Source: JAJNNC01 sp038232695
Lineage (GTDB): Bacteria; Bacteroidota; Bacteroidia; Cytophagales; Cyclobacteriaceae
DNA length: 13,134 nt
Direction: 5' to 3'
NCBI GenBank assembly: GCA_038232695.1
Contig: JBBSNI010000125.1
Span: forward strand, 1 to 13,134
The first letter of the stretch is position 1, and each line of letters begins with the position of its first letter. The notes below the pieces were generated by a model. That model made no database searches. It was not told the DNA's origin and saw only the letters and a list, made by a program, of their open reading frames with translations. Positions 7,847 through 13,134 of the stretch are shown in pieces. The position numbers and the translations under genes were made by a program.

Positions 7847-8605
7847 ATGAAACCTAATAACACAACCCATACACTACACAAAATAACCCTGCTGCTGCTC
7901 ATGCTAACCGTCACCCATACTGTTTTAGCACAAGGAGCGTCTACCTCATCTGCAAAGAATCCGAAAAGTATACGCACGCTCGTCGTAGGCGGCGGCTCTT
8001 CCCACGACTTTGACCGCTGGTACAAACAAGCTGATGCCGAAACCCTGGAAAAAAAAGGACTGGCGACCGTCACCTACACAGACAATACGGATTCTATCGG
8101 ATTCTATCTGCCGGAAACAGATGTGCTTTACCTGGCCAACAATCAGCCTATCAAAGACCCCAAAGTACGTCAGGCTATCTTTGATTTTGTAGAGTCCGGC
8201 AAAGGCCTGGTTCTGGGACATGCCGCTTTATGGTACAACTGGCAGGACTGGCCGGATTATAATCTTTTGCTGGTCAGCGGCGGTTCGCGCGGACACAATC
8301 CGTACGGTGAATTCCAGGTGAATGTCACAAAACCCAAACATCCCATTACCAAAAACGTGGATAAGCAGTTTACTTTGAAAGACGAGCTTTATTATTACAA
8401 ACCTGATCCGGCCGGTCCTGGTATTGAGGTGCTTGCCACGGCAAGCGCCGAGGGTTCCGATGAAGTTTTTCCCTCCGTATTTGTGGTAAAACATCAAAAA
8501 GGAAGGATCGTAGGCCTGGCCTTAGGACATGATGCCGAGGCTCACAACCTGCCTGCGTATCAGACGCTGCTAAGGAATGCCGTACAATGGGCTGCCGGGA
8601 AATAA
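7847..8605 (+). CDS. Exported stand-alone ThuA-like domain protein
   Basis: This 252-residue protein has a Sec signal peptide (hydrophobic LLLLMLTV, likely cleavage after VLA at about residue 28) and no lipobox cysteine, so it is predicted to be periplasmic or secreted. The rest is one ThuA-like glutamine-amidotransferase-fold domain: TLVVGGGSSHDFDRWY near the start, DFVESGKGLVLGHAA, VSGGSRGHNPYGEF, LKDELYYYKP, and GLALGHDAEAH near the end. These match the ThuA-like region of the upstream fusion protein in order (for example DFVESGNGLV and YGHND), so the two are paralogous. The named ThuA protein of rhizobia acts in trehalose use on 3-keto sugars together with the oxidoreductase ThuB; most envelope homologues are uncharacterised. 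It probably works with the upstream dehydrogenase and the downstream oxidoreductase. Confidence 0.87.
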   Translation: MKPNNTTHTLHKITLLLLMLTVTHTVLAQGASTSSAKNPKSIRTLVVGGGSSHDFDRWYKQADAETLEKKGLATVTYTDNTDSIGFYLPETDVLYLANNQPIKDPKVRQAIFDFVESGKGLVLGHAALWYNWQDWPDYNLLLVSGGSRGHNPYGEFQVNVTKPKHPITKNVDKQFTLKDELYYYKPDPAGPGIEVLATASAEGSDEVFPSVFVVKHQKGRIVGLALGHDAEAHNLPAYQTLLRNAVQWAAGK

Positions 8606-8706
8606 GATTTGCTTTTGACATGACTACAACCGCTTCACTTGCTGTTTAAAATAAAAAGGAGCAAATTAGAGAGAAAAAATAATGAACTATCAGAATTGAT
8701 ATAGTG

Positions 8707-8931
8707 ATGAAAAGCAATTATGAGCTAACCGCGATCATAGAAAGAGAAGGAGATGGCTATGTATCCCTTTGCCCGGAAGTAGATATTGCAAGCCAGGGAG
8801 ATACCATTGAAGAAGCAAGAAAAAATCTGATAGAAGCTTTAGAGCTATTCTTTGAGACAGCCTCAAAGGAAGAAATAGCAGAAAGACTGCATGAGGAAGT
8901 GCTTATCACAAGAGTGAGAATATCCGTATAG
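8707..8931 (+). CDS. hicB: HicB-family antitoxin
   Basis: This 74-residue protein has the HicB core: YELTAIIEREGDGYVSLCPE followed by ASQGDTIEEARKNLIEALELFFE, the partial RNase-H-like fold of antitoxins in this family. It ends with a short helix and beta strand and lacks room for a separate DNA-binding domain, so it is a minimal HicB. ATG at 8707 is preferred over the overlapping GTG at 8704. The HicA gene follows 8 bases after its stop, giving the order hicB-hicA. HicB neutralises HicA and in several systems represses the operon. By hand count, the 8701-9120 stretch is 40% G+C, against roughly half in sampled lines of neighbouring genes, which suggests separate acquisition. Confidence 0.88.
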   Translation: MKSNYELTAIIEREGDGYVSLCPEVDIASQGDTIEEARKNLIEALELFFETASKEEIAERLHEEVLITRVRISV

Positions 8932-8939
8932 AGGCTTTG

Positions 8940-9149
8940 ATGAAAACTTTGTCGGGTAAAGAAGTATGCAAAATTCTGGAGAAGCATGGATTTCAACACA
9001 TGCGCCAGCGAGGGAGTCATATAGTGATGCAAAAAAAGGTAGGTAATTCAACCGTAACTGTTCCAGTACCCAATCACAAAGAAGTAAGAATAGGAACACT
9101 GAGATCCATTATACGTCAATCAGGGATCTCAAAGCAGGAATTTGAATAA
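8940..9149 (+). CDS. hicA: HicA-family mRNA interferase toxin
   Basis: This 69-residue protein has the HicA signature: LSGKEVCKILEKHGF at the N-terminus, RQRGSHIVM with the expected catalytic His27, then TVTVPVPNHKEVRIGTLRSI and an Ile/Ser-rich end (QSGIS). HicA toxins have a double-stranded-RNA-binding-like fold and cleave mRNA; the partner HicB blocks the active site. The ATG at 8940 is chosen; an in-frame TTG just upstream (8937) would add one residue. All key motifs are intact, so the toxin is likely functional. It lies between the ThuA gene and the oxidoreductase gene, on the same strand. Confidence 0.91.
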   Translation: MKTLSGKEVCKILEKHGFQHMRQRGSHIVMQKKVGNSTVTVPVPNHKEVRIGTLRSIIRQSGISKQEFE

Positions 9150-9243
9150 AAAGCATAAGTAGCCCCGGGATTTACACAACAAAATATGGCAGGTCGCGCC
9201 AGTATATTTAATGACAACACAACCAAACTATACAAAAAAAACC

Positions 9244-10359
9244 ATGAGTCAACAAAAAATCACCGTCGTTATTGTAGGTATGGGATTCGGAAAAGAATTT
9301 ATTCCCATCTACCAAAAGCATCCTAACATCGAAAAAGTGGGTATCTGTACCCGCAACCCGAAAACCCTGGAGGAACTTTCTGCGAAATTCAATCTCGACA
9401 AAGACCTGTGTTTCACTAACTTTGAGGAGGTTCCTAAAAGAGATGATGTAGATGCCATCCACGTGGTCACGCCGGTACCTGAACATGCCAGGATGACGCT
9501 GGCCTCACTCAACGCCAACAAGCACACCGCCTGTACCATTCCGATGGCTATGACGGTGGAAGATTGTAAGGCCATCGTAGAAGCCAAAAGAAAAGCCAAC
9601 AAAGTGTATATGATGATGGAGACGGCGATCTATACCCGGGAGTTTCTGTATGGACTGGAACTGGCAGAAAGTGGCAAACTGGGGCGCATTCAGTTTGTCA
9701 GGGGGTCGCATATACAGGATATGAGCATGGAAGGCTGGGCAGAATATTGGAAAGGCTTCCCTCCTATGCTCAATGGTACCCATGCCATTTCCCCCCTGCT
9801 GCGCATCAACAACACCAAAGCCGAAACCGTCGTCTGTCATGGCTCAGGCCGGCTCAGCGAAGACCTGTCCAAAAAATATAACGCACCCTTTGCCGTAGAA
9901 ACTGCCACTTTTACTCTCAAGAACTCCGACGTAATCGCAGAGGCTACCCGCTCGCTCTATGATGTGGTGCGCCAGTACCGGGAAAGCTACGATGTGTACG
10001 GCACTAAGATGTCGTTTGAATGGGAGCAGTTACAGGACGAATCCCATGTGATCTTCGATGGTGGGGAAAATGCCCGGAGAATAGATGTGCCGGACACCGA
10101 TCAGCTACTGATCAAGGAGATTGCTCATTTTACCAAAAGAGAAAAAATTGACGATCCGAACCATGTGTCTTTTCTGCAAGGGGCAGGTCATGGAGGTTCG
10201 CACCCCCACTTAGTGCAGGAGTTTGTAGCCGCCATCGTCGAAAACAGAAATTCTGCGGTAGATGCCGATGTCGCTGCCAACTATACCTGCGCCGGTATCT
10301 GCGCCCATGAATCTGCTATGAACAACGGCAAGCGCATCAGCATCCCGGATTTTGAGTAA
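9244..10359 (+). CDS. Gfo/Idh/MocA-family NAD(P)-dependent sugar oxidoreductase
   Basis: This 371-residue protein begins with a Rossmann motif, VVIVGMGFGKEF (GxGxxG at residues 12-17), followed by GICTRNPKTLEELSAKF and AIHVVTPVPEHARMTLASL, typical of the nucleotide-binding half. The C-terminal half holds the substrate domain with GTHAISPLLRI (His180) and GGSHPHLVQEFVAAI. It has no signal peptide, so it acts in the cytoplasm. The ATG at 9244 is preferred; another at 9211 would add 11 polar residues before the first strand. The family oxidises or reduces sugar hydroxyl groups with NAD(P), and ThuB, which makes 3-keto sugars, belongs to it. Where most members have Glu-Lys-Pro (HVLCEKPLALT-like), this one has Thr98-Ile99-Pro100 (HTACTIPMAMT), so the usual catalytic lysine is absent. 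This may mark a distinct subfamily. Confidence 0.9.
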   Translation: MSQQKITVVIVGMGFGKEFIPIYQKHPNIEKVGICTRNPKTLEELSAKFNLDKDLCFTNFEEVPKRDDVDAIHVVTPVPEHARMTLASLNANKHTACTIPMAMTVEDCKAIVEAKRKANKVYMMMETAIYTREFLYGLELAESGKLGRIQFVRGSHIQDMSMEGWAEYWKGFPPMLNGTHAISPLLRINNTKAETVVCHGSGRLSEDLSKKYNAPFAVETATFTLKNSDVIAEATRSLYDVVRQYRESYDVYGTKMSFEWEQLQDESHVIFDGGENARRIDVPDTDQLLIKEIAHFTKREKIDDPNHVSFLQGAGHGGSHPHLVQEFVAAIVENRNSAVDADVAANYTCAGICAHESAMNNGKRISIPDFE

Positions 10360-10389
10360 GTTAGGACTTATTTCTTAACTCTAATCCCC

Positions 10390-10537
10390 GTTGGCGCGAA
10401 GCTCTAGCTTCGTGCCTGTTATAAGCAGGCATCTTGCCTGTATTGCGCCGCGCCGCATAGGCCGGAAGCCTTATAATAGAAGGCACGAATCGTTCCCCGC
10501 ATGGAATGCCACGACGGGTACGGAGCTTCGCGCCAAC
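10390..10537 (-). repeat. Modular hairpin repeat element, copy 2 (inverted core)
   Basis: Its ends are the same perfect 15-base terminal inverted repeats as in copy 1, at 10390-10404 and 10523-10537. Hairpins include 10393-10402 with 10407-10416 (loop TCTA) and 10426-10431 with 10435-10440 (loop TCT). The core from about 10414 to 10488 closely matches the reverse complement of the copy 1 core, with few substitutions and a changed middle. The right end carries a different segment, CCCG...CGGG at about 10497-10517, absent from copy 1. It occupies most of the 222-base gap between the oxidoreductase and epimerase genes. No target duplication or transposase is visible. Confidence 0.8.
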
Positions 10538-10581
10538 TCATGAGAATAAATATAAAAAACACAACCATTTAACAATCAGCG

Positions 10582-11439
10582 ATGCAATTTGGCGTAAGTA
10601 CATTTTTATGGGTTTCTCCCTTTCGTACCGATTCTTTTGATCTAGTGCATAAGATCAAAGCTATGGGTTTTGACATTATTGAAGTGCCTGTAGAAAAGAA
10701 GGAACTTGTAGATTGGCCCAAGTTAAAAGAAACGGTGAGAGAAGCCGGACTCAACATCACCATCAGCGGTGCTTTTGGCGCTGACAGGGATATTTCCAGT
10801 GATGATCCGGCAGTGCGTAAGCAGGGATTTGATTATATCGTGGACTGTATCCACATTGCCCAAGCAATGGGCAGTCCTATCTTTGGCGGGCCCGTCTATT
10901 CTGCCGTTGGCAAAACCCGGTTTATTACGGAAGAACAGAAGAAGCGCGAAAGAGCCTGGTGCGTAGAAAACCTCACGAAGCTAAGCAAGATCGCACAAGA
11001 CTGCGGTGTGGTCGTCGGCGTAGAGCCGTTAAACAGGTTTGAAAGCGACATGATCAATACGGCCGACCAGGCGCTTTCCCTGGTAAAAGAAGTGGACCAT
11101 CCGAACATCAAAATACAACTGGATACCTTTCACAATAATATTGAAGAAAAAAACATTCCGGATACCATCAGGAAAGTAGGAAAAGAACTGCTTTGCCATA
11201 TACAAGGCAACGAGAGCGACCGGGGCACACCCGGAACCGGCAACGTAGACTGGTCAGGCATCAAAGCGGCGCTGACAGACATTGGATATGAGGGCGCTAT
11301 CGTGATCGAGACTTTCGGGGCCGTTTCAGAAGAAATTGCCAGGGCAACCTGCATCTGGCGACCCTTGGCCAATAGCTCCGACGAGCTGGCCAGCGAAGGA
11401 CTGGCGTTTTACAAAAAGTTGTTTGCTTCTGTATCCTGA
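10582..11439 (+). CDS. Sugar (phosphate) isomerase/epimerase, tagatose/psicose 3-epimerase-like TIM barrel
   Basis: This 285-residue protein fits the xylose-isomerase-like TIM-barrel family. It starts MQFGVSTFLWVSPF and has the metal-ligand motifs in order: Glu148 in VGVEPLNRFE, Asp181 in LDTFHNNIEE, His206 in CHIQGNESDRGTPGTG, and Glu243 in IVIETFG. These correspond to the Glu-Asp-His-Glu Mn/Co site of D-tagatose/D-psicose 3-epimerases, with the Arg-Gly-Pro-Gly loop also kept. It has no signal peptide, so it is cytoplasmic. It lies between the oxidoreductase and the MFS transporter and probably epimerises or isomerises the imported or oxidised sugar. The exact substrate cannot be stated; homologues also act on keto-sugars and inosose-type compounds. 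Confidence 0.88.
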   Translation: MQFGVSTFLWVSPFRTDSFDLVHKIKAMGFDIIEVPVEKKELVDWPKLKETVREAGLNITISGAFGADRDISSDDPAVRKQGFDYIVDCIHIAQAMGSPIFGGPVYSAVGKTRFITEEQKKRERAWCVENLTKLSKIAQDCGVVVGVEPLNRFESDMINTADQALSLVKEVDHPNIKIQLDTFHNNIEEKNIPDTIRKVGKELLCHIQGNESDRGTPGTGNVDWSGIKAALTDIGYEGAIVIETFGAVSEEIARATCIWRPLANSSDELASEGLAFYKKLFASVS

Positions 11440-11448
11440 TGTTCTTTC

Positions 11449-11495
11449 ATCAGCACAGGGTCGGTTCGCCGATGCGATTAAAGCCCTGTGCTGAT
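11449..11495. terminator. Strong 12-bp hairpin in the epimerase-MFS gap
   Basis: ATCAGCACAGGG (11449-11460) and CCCTGTGCTGAT (11484-11495) are exact complements. The 23-base loop contains a second small hairpin, TCGG-TTCG-CCGA (11461-11472), with a UUCG tetraloop closed by G-C. No T-run follows on the + strand, so this is either a weak or factor-dependent terminator or a processing and stability element that uncouples the MFS gene from the upstream genes. It begins 10 bases after the epimerase stop codon. Confidence 0.55.
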
Positions 11496-11525
11496 AAACA
11501 GCATTCATAACTAACCACCAACTAC

Positions 11526-13091
11526 ATGAATACAACAGAAGTTACTGCAAAAGTGAAAGAAGGTGATACGCTCGACATTGATAAAATTGCCAGGCAGAAG
11601 CTCTTTTGGGGGTGTTTTATGGCGTTGGTGGCTTCAGCCTTTGGCTTCGTATTCCGGGCTTTTATCATGGCCGACTGGGGGATTCAGTTTACGCTGAGCA
11701 AAACCCAGCAAGGTGAAATTTTCGGCGTAGGCTTCTGGCCGTTCGGTATCAGTATTGTTGTTTTCAGTCTTATTGTCGATAAAATAGGCTATAAGAAATC
11801 TATGATCTTCGGCTTTGCCTGTCACAGTATTTCAGCGATCATGACGATGATGGCCGATGGCTACTGGATGCTGTATTGGAGCACCTTCCTGTTTTCCCTG
11901 GGCAATGGTGCGGTAGAGGCCGTCATCAACCCAGTGGTAGCTACCATGTATCCCAAAGATAAGACCAAGTGGCTCAATATCCTTCATGCAGGCTGGCCTG
12001 CCGGGATGGTCATCGGCGGACTGCTTGGGATTTTTATGATCAACCAGTCGTTTAGCTGGGAGGTGATCATCGGCTTTATCCTGCTGCCTACCTTTATCTA
12101 TGGCTGGTTGATCTTAAAACGTCAGTTTCCGGTAAATGAACGGGTAAAAGCCGGTGTAAGCTACCTCGATATGCTCAAAGAAGTCGGTGTGCTGGGCGTA
12201 TTGATCATCGTAGCCCTGAGCATGTTCCAGGTAGGAAGCCTGTTTGATTGGTCTTATACCGTCAGTATTATCCTCACCCTGATCATCGTAGGCATCTTTG
12301 GATATTTTGTGCGATCATTAGGCCGGCCGCTTTTTGTCTTCCTGCTGCTGATCATGATCCCCTTAGCTACGACCGAACTGGGCACCGATAGCTGGATCAC
12401 TGACCTGATGACGCCCGAAATGCAAGTGGTAGGCTTGCAGGGAGGATGGGTGTTGATCTATACTTCTGCGATCATGGCGGTACTCAGGTTTTATTCGGGT
12501 CCTATCGTACACAAACTTTCCCCCTTGGGTCTGCTGGCAGCCAGCGCCTTCATTGCAGTCATAGGGTTGGTTTTTCTTTCTTATTCCGCCGGGTTTACCA
12601 TCATTTTGGCGGCTACTATTTACGCGCTGGGAAAAACCTTTTTCTGGCCCACCATGCTGGGCGTTGTTTCCGAACAATTTCCCAGAGGAGGCGCGCTTGC
12701 CATCAACTTCACAGGCGCAGTAGGTATGATGGGCGTAGGCGTCATCGGCGCGGTGATCCTAGGATTTGTGCAGGACAAGAAGCTGGATCAGAACCTGGCC
12801 GTGTACGACCAGCAGAACAACACGGCGCTTCACGAAACGTACGTGACCGAAGAAAAAGAAGGTTTATTCGGAGCATACAAAGCCCTGGATACCGACAAAC
12901 TGCTCAACGCGCCGGAAGAAACCGTACAGACCATTGAAAATGTACAGAATGGCGCAAAGAAGAATGCCCTGAGAACCGTTGCCCTGTTTCCGGTAGGGAT
13001 GCTGCTGTGTTATCTCGGTCTGATCTTTTATTTCAAATCCAAAGGCGGATACAAACCGGTGGTGCTTCCTGAGCGTGATGCTGTTCAATAA
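11526..13091 (+). CDS. MFS sugar transporter with extra central helices
   Basis: This 521-residue inner-membrane protein is rich in hydrophobic segments; by eye there are about 14. The first half has six (about residues 26-197), including the MFS loop signature FSLIVDKIGYKKSMIFGF between helices 2 and 3 and SLGNGAVEAVINPVVATMYP in helix 4. Two further helices (about 221-240 and 244-263) separate this from the second half, which begins PLFVFLLLIMIPLATTELG. A hydrophilic segment of about 64 residues (417-480), rich in Asp, Glu, Gln and Asn, precedes the last helix. Related MFS proteins import sugars such as fucose, glucose or galactose by proton symport, and members of this type are often found beside Gfo/Idh/MocA genes. 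It probably carries the periplasmic product of the locus into the cytoplasm. Substrate unknown. Confidence 0.87.
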   Translation: MNTTEVTAKVKEGDTLDIDKIARQKLFWGCFMALVASAFGFVFRAFIMADWGIQFTLSKTQQGEIFGVGFWPFGISIVVFSLIVDKIGYKKSMIFGFACHSISAIMTMMADGYWMLYWSTFLFSLGNGAVEAVINPVVATMYPKDKTKWLNILHAGWPAGMVIGGLLGIFMINQSFSWEVIIGFILLPTFIYGWLILKRQFPVNERVKAGVSYLDMLKEVGVLGVLIIVALSMFQVGSLFDWSYTVSIILTLIIVGIFGYFVRSLGRPLFVFLLLIMIPLATTELGTDSWITDLMTPEMQVVGLQGGWVLIYTSAIMAVLRFYSGPIVHKLSPLGLLAASAFIAVIGLVFLSYSAGFTIILAATIYALGKTFFWPTMLGVVSEQFPRGGALAINFTGAVGMMGVGVIGAVILGFVQDKKLDQNLAVYDQQNNTALHETYVTEEKEGLFGAYKALDTDKLLNAPEETVQTIENVQNGAKKNALRTVALFPVGMLLCYLGLIFYFKSKGGYKPVVLPERDAVQ

Positions 13092-13134
13092 ACAGGTATG
13101 TTCGTATTTTGGTGGTGTTTTACCAGAATGGTAC

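Noticed and set aside
8656..8661. AAGGAG as a Shine-Dalgarno site for hicB
   Set aside because: It is about 45 bases before the start codon, far beyond a working distance.
3728..10537. CRISPR array
   Set aside because: The repeats are two widely separated elements with internal hairpins, not short direct repeats with regular spacers.
12446..12937. Open frame of 163 codons on the plus strand inside the transporter gene
   Set aside because: It overlaps transmembrane helices of the MFS protein in another frame and is rich in Arg, His and Gly without any motif.
13092..13134. Start of another gene at the right edge
   Set aside because: Only 43 bases remain and no coding or structural signal can be supported there.

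Overview
The window looks like chromosomal DNA of a Bacteroidota species, probably an environmental Cytophagales-type bacterium. The evidence is a SusC/SusD outer-membrane pair with a trailing DUF3823 lipoprotein, several lipoprotein signal peptides, and start codons that mostly lack Shine-Dalgarno sequences. All genes lie on the + strand and are closely spaced. No stretch over 300 bases lacks a gene; the longest gaps are about 220-265 bases and are largely filled by inverted-repeat structures.

Layout: (1) 3-3709, nutrient uptake: the C-terminal part of a SusC-like TonB-dependent transporter (its start lies before the window), a SusD-like surface lipoprotein and a DUF3823 lipoprotein. (2) 3728-3904, a hairpin-rich repeat element. 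(3) 3937-7581, a 1214-residue lipoprotein joining a ThuA-like domain, a PVC-type sugar-dehydrogenase propeller, HEAT-like repeats, a laminin-G-like domain and a C-terminal azurin-like copper domain. (4) 7588-7836, a nested palindromic spacer. (5) 7847-8605, a second, stand-alone exported ThuA-like protein. (6) 8707-9149, a HicB/HicA toxin-antitoxin pair of lower GC. (7) 9244-10359, a Gfo/Idh/MocA oxidoreductase. (8) 10390-10537, a second copy of the hairpin repeat, with its core in the opposite orientation. (9) 10582-11439, a sugar epimerase/isomerase TIM barrel. (10) 11449-11495, a strong hairpin. (11) 11526-13091, an MFS transporter with extra helices.

Read together, the metabolic genes suggest a sugar or glycoside oxidation locus. 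SusC/SusD would bring a glycan or glycoside across the outer membrane. Envelope enzymes of the ThuA and dehydrogenase types would oxidise or rearrange it, with electrons possibly leaving through the fused copper domain. The MFS protein would carry the product into the cytoplasm, where the Gfo/Idh/MocA enzyme and the epimerase would complete the conversion. ThuA and ThuB (a Gfo/Idh/MocA enzyme) are known from bacterial trehalose use through 3-keto sugars, so a 3-keto-sugar route is a reasonable hypothesis. The substrate cannot be read from the sequence.

The observations most worth a second look are the dehydrogenase-azurin fusion without any CxxCH haem site, the two inverted copies of a modular hairpin element bracketing the central cassette, the nested palindrome between the two ThuA genes, and the loss of the usual Glu-Lys-Pro motif in the Gfo/Idh/MocA enzyme.
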